From positions 10,677,662 to 10,741,661 of the forward strand of contig NC_089749.1 of the NCBI RefSeq assembly GCF_040412425.1: DNA of 64,000 nt, in the 5' to 3' direction. Source of the stretch: Macrobrachium rosenbergii (taxonomy: Eukaryota > Arthropoda > Malacostraca > Decapoda > Palaemonidae). The notes below the pieces were generated by a model that saw only the letters and a program-made list of their open reading frames with translations, was not told where the DNA came from and searched no databases. Positions 55,601 to 64,000 of the stretch are shown in pieces. Position 1 is the first letter of the stretch. The number at the start of each line of letters is the position of its first letter. Made by a program: the position numbers and the translations under genes.

Positions 55601-58600
55601 TCATACCACTGAAGATCATACCACAAAAGACCCTAATGATCATACCACTGATTATCTTACCACAAAGGACCCCAATGATCATACCACCAAAGATCGTACC
55701 ACAAAAGACCCCAATGATCATACCACCGAAGATGATGCCACAAAAGACCCCAAGGATCATACCACTGAAGATCGTACCACAAAAGACCCCAATGATCATC
55801 CTACCAAAGATCATACCACAAAAGATCCCAATGATCATACCACCGAAGATCGTACCACAAAAGACCCCAAGGATCGTACCGCTGATGATCGTACCACAAA
55901 AGACCCCGATGATCATACCACCGAAGATCGTACCACAAAAGACCCCAAGGATCATACCACTGATGATCGTACCACAAAAGACCACAATGATCATACCACC
56001 ATAGATCGTACCACAAAAGACCCCAGGGATCAAACCACCGAAGATCATACCACAAAAGACCCCAAGGATCATACCACGGATGATCGTACCACAAAAGACC
56101 ACAATGATCATACCACCAAAGATCGTACCACAAAAGACCCCAACGATCATACCACTGATGATCATACCACAAAAGACCCCAAGGATCAAACCACCGAAGA
56201 TCGTACCACAAAAGACCCCAATGATCATACCACCAAAGATCGTACCACAAAAGACCCCAACGATCATACCACTGAAGATCGTACCACAAAAGACACCAAG
56301 GATCGTACCACTGAAGATCGTACCACAAAAGGCCCCAATGATCATACCACCGAAGATCGTACCACAAAAGACCCCAAGGATCATATCACTGAATCGTACC
56401 ACAAAAGACCCCAATGATCATACCACCAAAGATCGTACCACAAAAGACCCCAAGGATCAAACCACTGAAGATCATACCATAAAAGACCCCAATGATCATA
56501 CCACTGATGATCTTACCACAAAAGACCCAATGATCAACAAAAAATCAAACCACCATAAGATCGTACCACAAAAGACCCCAACGATCATACCACTGATGAT
56601 CATACCACAAAAGACCCCAAGGATCAAACCACCGAAGATCGTACCATAAAAGACCCTAATGATCATACCACCGAAGATCGTACCACAAAAGACCCCAAGG
56701 ATTATATCACTGATGATCGTACCACAAAAGACCCCAAGGATCATATCACTGATGATCGTACCACAAAAGACCCCAATGATCACACCACCGAAGTTCGTAC
56801 CACAAAAACCCACAATGATCATATCACTGAATACCGTACCACAAAAGACCCCGAGGATCATACCACCAAAGATCGTTCCACAAAAGACCCCAATGATCAT
56901 ACCACTGATGATCTTACCAAAAAAGACCACAATGATCATCCCACTGAAGATCGTACCACAAAAGACCCCAATGATCATACCACCGAATTTCGTACCACAA
57001 AAGACCCTGAGGATCATACCACTGATGATCGTACCACAAAATACCCCAAGGATCATACCACCGAAGATCATACCATAAAAGACCCCAATGATCATACCAC
57101 TGATGATCGTGCCACAAAAGACTCCAAGGATCATTCCACCAAAGATCGTACCATAAAAGACCCCGATGATCATACCACCAAAGATCGTCCCACAGAAGAC
57201 CCCAAGGATCATACCACTGATGATCGTACCACAAAAGACCCCAATGACCATACCACCGAAGATCGCACCACAAAAGACCCCGAGGATCATCCCACCGAAG
57301 ATTGTACCACAAAAGACTCCAATGATCATACCACTGATGATCGTACCACAAAAGACTCCAAGGATCATACCATCGAAGATCATACCACAAAAGACCCCAA
57401 TGATCATCCCACCGAAGATTGTACCACAAAAGACCCCAAGGATCATACCACTGATGATCGTTCCACAAAAGACCCCAAGGATCATATCACTGATGATCGT
57501 ACCACAAAAGACCCCAATGATCATCCCACTGAAGATCGTACCACAAAAGACCCCAATGATCATGCCACTGATGATCGTGCCTCAAAAAACCCCCAATGAT
57601 CATCCCACCGAAGATCATACCACAAAAGACCCCAGTGATCATGCCACTGATGATCATGCCACAAAAGACCCCAACGATCATCCCACCGAAGATTGTATAA
57701 CAAATGACCCCAATGATCATACCACCGAAGATCGTACCACAAAAGACCCCAATGATCGTACCACAAAAGCCCTCAAAGTTCCTACCACCGAGGCTTATAC
57801 CACAAAAGGCCCCAATGATCGTTCTACTGAAGATCATATCACAAAGGCCCTCAAGGTTCCTACCACCGAAGATCGTACCACAAAAGACCCCAATGATCGT
57901 ACCACTGAAGATCGTACCACAAAAGACCCCAAAGATCGTACCACTGAAGATCGTACCACAAAAGACCCCAGTGACCGTACCACTGAAGATCATACCACAA
58001 AAGACCCCAAGGATCATACCACAAGAGGCCCCAATGACCGTATCACGAAAGGCCCCAATGATAGCACCACAAAAGACCCCAATGATCGTACCACCGAAGA
58101 TCGTACCACAAAAGCCCCTAAGGTTCCTACCACCGAAGATAGCACCACAAAAGACCCCAAGGATCGTACCACCGAAGATCGCATCACAAAAGGCCCGACG
58201 GTTCCTACAACCGAAGATCGTACCACAAAAGGTAAGATGTTATACAGAAAATGTTACTTGGGGTAACATGAGATTAAAAATTGAAAATAATGTTATTGTT
58301 AGGAGGTTGATCTATCTCTACCTAAGTTTCTCTTTTGCAATAATCTATACTTAAAACGACTGGGCTGTTAAAATGTAAATGAATCTCTTAGCATTTCATG
58401 GTAAGGAAAGAGGAGTCATTATATCCTGCCTTTGTAATAAAGACTTGGTATTTAACTTATGGAACAAAAACTGTAAAATCATTTATATTTAACAATGTTT
58501 GCGGTCTTTTAATTCGGTTATATATTATTAGATATTTCTTGTATTAAAAATGTATTTTCACTATCAGTTTTACAGGCTAATGTCATTCGTCCTTCAAATA

Positions 58601-61600
58601 CAATAACAGTGAGTGATAACAGCACACCAACAACGCCTCGAGTCAGTGACCACATTCCCACTAACTCAACAGGTAAGATTTTATGAAAACAGCGTTACTT
58701 ATAATGACATTATATTGCATCAAGATTGGTCAGTTGATATAGAAATGAAACTCTCAGCCTAGTTTGTTAATGGAAGAAGTCAGCATATCCTCCTGCTGTA
58801 AAAAAAGGCTAAGTATTCAAATTTTTTAAAAAATCCGTAAGAATAATTTAACAACGTTTGTGGTCATTTTTTTAAATTATATTTTTCAGATATTTTTTGT
58901 ATTTAAGAAAAAGTTTCAATATTATATCTCCTTACTAATGTAATTCCTCTTTCAAATACAACCACAGTGGATGTTGATACCATGCCAACAACACCTGGAG
59001 ACGTTGACTACACTCCCAATAACTCAACAGGTAAGATGTTATACAAAACACCTATTCTTAGATCGACACTGGATTACATCAGGCTTCGACACTAAATATA
59101 TAAAAGCAAATCTCTCAGCCTATTATGCTTGTGAAAGAGGAGTCACTATATTTGCCCAATACAATAAAAACTGTCCGTTTAAATTTTATGACATGAAATA
59201 TGTAAAAACTTTTATTTTTCTCAAGGTTATTGTCATTTAGATGCGATGGTATACTGTCAGATAATTCTTGAACATAGAAAATAACATCCACTATGATTTC
59301 TTCTGACTAATACCATTCTTCTCTCAAACACAGTCACAGTGAATGATGACACCACGCTAACAACACCTGGAGACGTTGACTACAATCCCAATAACTCAAC
59401 AGGTAAAATATAACAGAAAGAGTTGACTTATAATGATAGCAGATTACATCAAGGTTGTACAGTAAATATTTAAGTGAAACTCTCAGCGTTTTATGCCAAT
59501 TAAAGAAGAGTGGTCATATTAGCTCAATGCAATAAAGAATATTATTAATATTTCTCATTACAAAATATATATAAAGTCTATTATTCGCAATGTTTGTGGT
59601 CACTTTAGTTCGACTGTATATTTTCAGGTAGTTCTTGTATGTAAAAAAAACAATATCAACTACCATTTCTCCTATTAATGTTATTATTCTTCCAAATACT
59701 GTCACAGTGAATGATAACACCCCGCCAACAACATCTGGAGTCGTTGACTACACAGCAAAAAGAACTCAACAGGTAAGATAATATAAAAACAATGTTACTT
59801 AGAACGACATCTGATTACATCAAGATTAGCTAATAAATGTAGTAGCGAATCTAAGTCTTTTTATGTTAATGAAAGAGGAGTCAGCTTATCAGCCTAATAC
59901 AATGAAGACTGATTGTTTAAATTTAATAGTGCAAAATATGTAGAAAAGTCTTGGTTTCACAATGTTGGTGGTCATTTCTAGGCAATTATTCATTTTTGGA
60001 TAGTTTTTGCATTCAAAAAATAGTTGTTTTTAATCATTCATTCATTTATTTTTAAGTCTTGTTCATTTTTGACAGCTTATTTTTGAAGTATTTTCACGAC
60101 GTATCAGCTAGTGAATAATTTAGTCTGGAGAAAATAAAGATTTAAATCTGCTTTCGGCTTCCTAAGAAATGCAAATGTTTGAATATCCTATTTCACTATA
60201 CAACTTCGGATTTAATTGCTCATGATTTTTATTTGTTTCATCGAAAGGTTTAAGAAGAAAAGTTCAGGTTCCCCCTTGGTAAAATACCTAATTCGTGGCG
60301 TTTCTGCAGTGATAATACATTATGGCGTATTAGCATTGAGAATTTGTCTTTTGATAAAAACTTAAAAATGAATAATGGGTATTCTTTAAAGGTCACAAGT
60401 TGCTTAGGGGCTTATATTTAATTATATTTCCTCAACATTCACCAATTTCTAATGATGTCCCTTTGGAGATCCTTCCGTTATAGGTACTGCAAGAAAGACA
60501 GAAAGGTGGTCATGAAACATTCACATGCTTGGCATAAGCTTCTCCTTTGGTCTTTTGCAGTAACTATGAGTTTCATTCTAACAAAAGTAAAACTCTAGAC
60601 TTTGGTCCCTTTTTAGAATTGAGATACTGAAGGAAATCAAGCGGGCTTAACGCTAGATCTCAAGCTTATCGATCCTTGCAGTTGAAGAAAGAGGGAAAAG
60701 CTTATTTTCTGTTGACGCTGATGTAATTGTTCAACTGAAATTGAATATATAGAAGCCGAAACAATTGACTTCAATTCTACCTTGATAATTTCCGTCATCA
60801 GTCTTAAGCTGAGGTCGTATACTTTGCAGCAAAAGTCTGAAGAATATAAAGTTCTGATTAAAAAAAAGCTTGTCACTATAAACTGATCGACCATTATCGA
60901 GGAAGAACGTCAGTTAAGTCATTTTCTGCTCCTTTCATATCTTAGTTTACTAGAGCAACTGCGTTCATCACTAATTGCACATCTTTTCTGCTTGCAATAA
61001 TTCCTGCATTGAAAAGTAAGAATTTCAGTGGTCAGTCATACTTGATGTCTTACAAAATCAAAAAAAGAGAAGAAATTTCTATTTTTATTGTTGGTAAAGG
61101 TGGAATTGTACTTGCACAGGCTCTTGTTACTAAAACACTCAAGAAAAAAGTGATTAAGCATGCAAAGGTTTCTTGAATTGGTCTTACATGTTTTCTGTTA
61201 TCTCCAAAAAAATAAACGGAATTATTCGTGAATGATTTTTCCACACACGAATAAGACTGATTTTTTATTTTTATTTATTTACAAAAGGGTGTTGCTTTGG
61301 TGGATGGAGGTACACTCACGGCTGCTCAACCAACATCAGTGGTATTGTCAACTACTGCCACAATGGTGACTGGATCCCACAAGGTTAGTCAGACCTCATC
61401 TTATTTTGTTACCGCTTGCTTCATTTAGCTATTACTGGAGGGAGATTCAGAGGGCTGGAATGAAAGCTCTTTCCTTTTACTGTACCTCCGTTCATATTCT
61501 CTGTCTTCCCTCTTACTTTCCACCCTCTCCTAACAGTTGTTTCAGAGTGTAACTGAAAGGTTTTCCTCCTGTTACACCTTTAAAACTTTCCTACTTTCAA

Positions 61601-62153
61601 TTTCCCTTTCAGCGCTGAATGGCATCACAGGTCCCAGCGCTTGGCCTTTGGTCAAAATTCTGTATTCTATTCTATTCTAATTTTGGGTCACAAGTGGTTG
61701 ACCCCATGCATCCAGACACATATATTCTTATTTATAAATAATTTTTAAAAATTAAAATTAAACCATAGTAACATTAACATGCTATTGTGTATGAAACACA
61801 GATTAGCTAGGAACAAAGTAGCCTCATCACTCAGATATTTCTTTAAAACGTGAAGGCAAATTGAGAAGACCATACCAACGATACATAGACAATAAAATTA
61901 AGGATAAATAAGTTTTATTCAGATCATATTTTTATTTGAAAAGACAGGGTGTACTATACCCATTCTTTTTAAAATACTAAAATGAATATTACATTATGGA
62001 CATCCCTTTTGAAATACTTAAAATTTATAATTTATCACGTCTGATTTTAAGATTCTGAGTAACATTTGACAACAACCAATATTTAGGTCATTTGTTCAAC
62101 GCAGTGACTTGAATATTTATTTAATTTCAGGTTCAGCTCCCCTGGAAGGATAA
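46830..62153 (+). CDS. secreted giant Thr/Pro/Asp tandem-repeat protein, 9 candidate exons
   Basis: Not a family I recognise. Exons: 46830-46899, 49399-49446, 50075-58231, 58610-58672, 58968-59030, 59340-59402, 59708-59772, 61288-61383 and 62131-62153. It opens with a signal peptide, followed by a short TP-rich spacer. The approximately 8.2-kb central exon encodes 8-residue TTKAPKVP repeats and then 13-residue [13 protein letters not shown] repeats. Duplicated 21-residue modules ([22 protein letters not shown]) and a short Cys/Trp/Gly-containing end follow. Exon junctions are phase 1 throughout, except after the 65-nt exon. Thr-rich repeats suggest dense O-glycosylation (mucin-like), and alternating Lys/Arg and Asp/Glu/His could bind ions or mineral; both are inference. 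The central exon is 8157 nt, a multiple of three, but contains several internal frame slips in this assembly. Candidate roles are cuticle or gut mucin, egg or shell matrix, or adhesive. Confidence 0.7.
47060..47141. repeat. (TA)n array
   Basis: Long TA run. Confidence 0.95.
49050..49284 (+). mobile_element. LINE-like 3' end with (AAT)n tail
   Basis: CTGATCTCTTCTTTCTGTAT, TGAAGCTTGAATTTCAAGTC and GGCCCCTGTGGGCTTG lead into (AAT)n at 49218-49284. I associate this motif series with a very abundant decapod retroelement end; from the sequence alone it is a repeat-like 3' end with a simple tail. Confidence 0.4.
49399..49446 (+). CDS. repeat-protein exon 2: short TP spacer
   Basis: Phase 1 to phase 1, 48 nt, reading [17 protein letters not shown] across the junctions. 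The upstream intron end (ACTAATGTCATTCTTCCTTC, then AAATACAG) is nearly identical to the ones before the giant exon and before 58610, so it belongs to the same duplicated exon-intron unit. An alternative acceptor six bases earlier (49393) keeps the frame. Confidence 0.65.
49542..49614. repeat. (TA)n array
   Basis: TA run in intron 2 of the repeat-protein gene. Confidence 0.95.
50075..58231 (+). CDS. repeat-protein giant exon: 24-nt then 39-nt coding repeats
   Basis: Bounded by the shared acceptor context (ACTAATGGCATTC to ACACAG) and by donor AAAG|GTAAGATG. About 50090-51590 consists of 24-nt units encoding TTKAPKVP with variants ([16 protein letters not shown]), and 51590-52000 is transitional. 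About 52000-57750 consists of 39-nt units encoding [13 protein letters not shown] (24-nt part TTKDPNDH plus 15-nt part TTEDR), about 147 units by length. 57750-58231 mixes both types. Coding sense is fixed by the splice sites and by agreement of the first ([12 protein letters not shown]) and last ([10 protein letters not shown]) frames. Frame slips are visible, for example near 50375, 53705, 54335, 56390 and 57585. Because a second forward frame ([13 protein letters not shown]) is also open, slips rarely give an immediate stop. Unit count and exact length depend on assembly quality. Confidence 0.7.
58610..58672 (+). CDS. repeat-protein duplicated exon copy 1
   Basis: Sixty-three nt, phase 1 to 1, reading [20 protein letters not shown] and TG across the splice. 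It contains NST sequons. The acceptor context is CTAATGTCATTC to AATAACAG, the donor CAACAG|GTAAGA. It shares exon and intron sequence with the three copies downstream. Confidence 0.7.
58968..59030 (+). CDS. repeat-protein duplicated exon copy 2
   Basis: Sixty-three nt, phase 1 to 1, reading [20 protein letters not shown] and TG. It begins 358 bp after copy 1. The acceptor context is CTAATGTAATTCCTC to AACCACAG; the donor CAACAG|GTAAGATG is identical to that of the giant exon. Confidence 0.72.
59340..59402 (+). CDS. repeat-protein duplicated exon copy 3
   Basis: Sixty-three nt, phase 1 to 1, reading [20 protein letters not shown] and TG, the closest relative of copy 2. It begins 372 bp after copy 2. 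If copy 4 is skipped, this exon joins the Cys-containing exon at 61288 in phase 1. Confidence 0.72.
59708..59772 (+). CDS. repeat-protein duplicated exon copy 4, frame-altering
   Basis: Starts like its siblings ([17 protein letters not shown]) but is 65 nt long. An AAAAA run near its 3' end, where siblings have two or three A, adds two bases, so it exits in phase 0 instead of phase 1. Splicing it in would move the last two exons into another frame that is also open. It may be a damaged exon, an alternative exon or a homopolymer base-calling error. Confidence 0.5.
59773..61287. other. 1.5-kb intron before the Cys-containing exon
   Basis: Its first 200 bp resemble the short introns of the duplicated units. 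The remainder, including a minus-strand open frame at 60637-60894, shows no recognisable domain. Confidence 0.6.
61288..61383 (+). CDS. repeat-protein penultimate exon: Cys/Trp/Gly module
   Basis: Ninety-six nt with acceptor TTTACAAAAG and donor CCACAAG|GTTAGT. In phase 1 it reads [13 protein letters not shown], then [16 protein letters not shown] and IPQ: four cysteines, two tryptophans and many glycines, which looks like a genuine small disulphide module. In phase 0 it reads a bland Thr/Val/Ser sequence ([16 protein letters not shown]). Composition favours phase 1, which requires skipping or repairing the 65-nt exon. I do not recognise the domain family. Confidence 0.6.
61455..61680 (+). 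mobile_element. SINE-like element, 5'-truncated copy
   Basis: TTCCTTTTACTGTACCTCCG, TTTCAGCGCTGAATGGCATC and GGTCCCAGCGCTTGGCCTTT followed by a TATTCTATTCTATTC tail. It matches 62901-63115 closely and lies in the last intron of the repeat-protein gene. Confidence 0.65.
62131..62153 (+). CDS. repeat-protein last exon
   Basis: The acceptor is ATTTAATTTCAG. In phase 1 it gives GSAPLEG and TAA at 62151-62153; in phase 0 it gives VQLPWKDKA and TAA at 62158-62160. Both frames therefore end within ten residues. AATAAA signals follow at 62184-62189 and 62250-62255. Confidence 0.5.
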
Positions 62154-62183
62154 AGCTTAACAAATCGATTCAAAATTTGATTG

Positions 62184-62255
62184 AATAAAAGGCCTGCCGC
62201 CACTTTTAAATTGGACAGTGTATGTTGATACAATCAGATGTCAGCAGTGAATAAA
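62184..62255 (+). promoter_or_regulatory. candidate polyadenylation signals of the repeat-protein gene
   Basis: Two AATAAA hexamers (62184-62189 and 62250-62255) lie 30 and 97 bases after the stop codon. No experimental support; position is what a short 3' UTR would predict. Confidence 0.4.
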
Positions 62256-62805
62256 ATATATGCTGTGATCATATAAATTGGGTATAGAAATAAATATTGA
62301 AATACTTTGTATTCAGGTGAAAAAAATGCTTATTTTTTGTTTAGAAAACTGAGGGATGTACTTTGATGTAACCTTGCATATCATTATCTCCGTGATGTCA
62401 CTGACAATGTATTCGATAAAACCAAGCTTTTTTTGGGAGGTGTGTTCATCAGTGAATAGTTACTGTAACTGTTTTGTCAGTATTTAACCTTTCATTCTAT
62501 ATTAAAACAATGATAATAGTATGCTACTTCCTTAATGAACGGAGAGTCTGTCTATTTTAACTTTGAATGTAACAGATTCAACATCTCTGTATTTCTTATT
62601 TAAACACAAATGCTGTCATTTGGGGGGGGGAGAGTAAGAGTCAACCACAGTGATTTATTATAGTGAATTTCTGATTGTGTAATATCATCCTCCTCTTGAT
62701 GTAGCCTTAATTGGTATTAGGATGAATAAAGATAATTATTGGCGGAAGGTAATGTTTCATTTTGAGTTTCCTACTGAATATTGCACAGTACACCACATGG
62801 TCTAC

Positions 62806-63115
62806 TGTTAGTGCCGTCAGTGCACCTCATGCGGTGCAATGTAGGCATAACTTATGGTTGTTTGCAGTGTCCCTTCGGCCCCTAGCTGCCACCCCTTTCA
62901 TTCCTTTTACCGTACCTCCGTTCATATTCTCTTTCTTCCATCTGACTTTCCACCCTCTCTAACAATTGTTTCATAGTGCAACTGCTTTGAGGTTTTCTTC
63001 CTTTTTCACCTTTCAAACCTCTTTACTGTCATTTTTCGTTTCAGCCCTGAATGACCTCATAGGTCCCAGGGCTTGGCCTTTGGCCTAAATTGTATATTCT
63101 ATTCATTTCTATTGT
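62806..63115 (+). mobile_element. SINE-like element, longer copy
   Basis: Begins near GTGCCGTCAGTGCACCTCAT, has CCCTTCGGCCCCTAGCTGCC, then the same body as 61455-61680 and a TATTCTATTC-type tail. No coding capacity. I recall this family from decapod genomes. Confidence 0.65.
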
Positions 63116-63466
63116 AGCAACTAAAATGGAAATAAGACTAACATTGCTGAATTTCGTGAAAACTAATCACTTGAATAAATAACATTGCTGATAAAGAGTT
63201 TCTGTTAATAATGTCAGTAACGTGTTATTTATTTAAACCAAATTGATTAAGCCCTATTACTGAATGGCGGGTTTTTACTCCAAAAAAGTTGCTAAATGCG
63301 ACAAAGAGAGAATCATTCAATGTAATTGCAAAGGAGAAATCCAGAATAAAAAGTATAGTTACCCAAGAAAAATAAATGTACGTTTTCTGTCATTCAGCTT
63401 TTGACGTTTTCAGTTATCAAAGTTGTTTTCGCTTGTAACTAAGAATACGTTTCTTACAACTGACTT

Positions 63467-63505
63467 GACTAACATAGCGATGTTATTAATATCGCTATGT
63501 TAGTC
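63467..63505. other. perfect 15-bp-stem hairpin
   Basis: GACTAACATAGCGAT, loop GTTATTAAT, ATCGCTATGTTAGTC. The right flank repeats TTAGT and TTATTAATATCGC again at 63508-63530, so the palindrome is part of a small cluster of related inverted and direct repeats. Confidence 0.8.
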
Positions 63506-63733
63506 ATGTTAGTGATATTATTAATATCGCAATTATTTTAAAGTGTTTACTTATAAATACCAGCAAATATCTCTGTCGCAATTAAATTTTTGTGATGAGG
63601 AACACTTGTTATCGGAAACGTTACCATTTCTGGGTAGTGAATAGAATGCAACCAAACGTCACAACACCTGTTCACTGTTGACGTTTAGTTCTCAACTTTA
63701 AACTGGCAAGAGTGTACTCGGTAAAATGATCTT

Positions 63734-63826
63734 TATAAAGGGAGAATCAAGAGACAGTTAATTACCGTGATACGTCTTCAGAGTGCATATGGATTCTGCA
63801 AAGAAACAGCGATTATGGAAAGAAAT
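63734..63826 (+). CDS. possible first exon of a further gene at the right edge
   Basis: TATAAAG at 63734-63740, an ATG at 63789 opening MDSAKKQRLWKE, and a strong donor AAAT|GTAAGTAG at 63827. Without splicing the frame stops immediately. No family can be recognised from so short a peptide, and the rest would lie beyond the window. Confidence 0.25.
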
Positions 63827-64000
63827 GTAAGTAGCCTCACCCACTTTGTTGGATTATTTTGCGGTAAAATGTCGTAGGCATTTAGCAAGGCCATGCTGCA
63901 GTAAGGTTCACCTTGGCGTTGAAAAGGTTACCCAAGTAAGGAGGATATTGAGTAATTAGAACTCAACGATATTATATACTTAAGTCAGTATACCAAATGG

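Larger units (their letters stand above)
58232..59707 (+). repeat. tandem exon-intron duplications
   Basis: Exons at 58610, 58968, 59340 and 59708 are spaced 358, 372 and 368 bp. Their introns share a beginning (GTAAGATxTTAT), a middle (GAAACTCTCAGCCT, then GAAAGAGGAGTCA) and an end (CTAATGxxATTCTTCxTTC, then AAATACA). The sequences flanking exon 2 and the giant exon carry the same blocks, so all derive from one ancestral unit. Confidence 0.8.

Noticed and set aside
52081..57078. Plus-strand frame [13 protein letters not shown] as the intended protein
   Set aside because: The start and end of the exon and the duplicated exons read the TTK/TTE frame in phase with the splice sites; the other frame only appears after frame slips.
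50888..57563. Long minus-strand open frames (repeating [12 protein letters not shown] or [12 protein letters not shown]) as real genes
   Set aside because: They arise because the 24/39-nt units have periods divisible by three and lack stops in those frames. Signal peptide, splice sites and flanking exons fix the coding strand as plus.
61288..61383. Chitin-binding type 2 (peritrophin) domain
   Set aside because: Only four cysteines within 32 residues and the spacing does not match the six-Cys pattern.

Overview
This is a window of animal genomic DNA, AT-rich and crowded with simple repeats. The genes are split by canonical GT-AG introns, and there is no bacterial gene organisation, CRISPR array, rRNA or tRNA that I can see. 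The density of (CT)n and (TA)n arrays, short TTAGG runs, and interspersed repeats whose sequences I associate with shrimp, crayfish and crab genomes suggest a decapod crustacean. The species call is inference. Very long repeat arrays together with isolated 1-2 base indels inside exons look like a noisy long-read assembly.

Layout. 1-4165 is non-coding: a minisatellite of about 85 bp (1090-1572), a 33-bp minisatellite (3150-3505) and GA/CT arrays. 4166-33391 carries twelve recognisable exons of an inter-alpha-trypsin-inhibitor-heavy-chain-like (ITIH-like) secreted protein on the + strand. They cover the end of the VIT domain, a vWA domain with a complete MIDAS metal site, the conserved region after vWA and a short acidic tail. 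The signal peptide and first half of VIT lie upstream of the window. The first intron is about 15.5 kb and consists largely of satellites and mobile-element debris. 33392-46829 is intergenic or unassigned: repeats, a hAT-like MITE with an expanded (TA)n core, LINE fragments and a 23-bp minisatellite.

46830-62153 holds the most unusual locus, a second + strand gene for a secreted giant repeat protein. It has a signal-peptide exon, a short spacer exon, and one exon of about 8.2 kb made of 24-nt units (peptide TTKAPKVP) that give way to 39-nt units (peptide [13 protein letters not shown]). Four tandemly duplicated 63-65 nt exons with homologous introns follow, then a small Cys-containing terminal module. 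Nearly all exons begin and end in phase 1. The last duplicated exon is 65 nt rather than 63 nt, so including it changes the reading frame of the final two exons; both frames are open to a stop. The giant exon is interrupted by several frame slips in this assembly.

62154-64000 contains a full-length SINE-like element, a perfect 15-bp-stem hairpin and a weak candidate first exon of another gene at the right edge.

The two genes are probably both extracellular (ITIH-like proteins act in the extracellular matrix; the repeat protein is Thr/Pro/Asp-rich and mucin-like). A functional link between them is not shown by the sequence.
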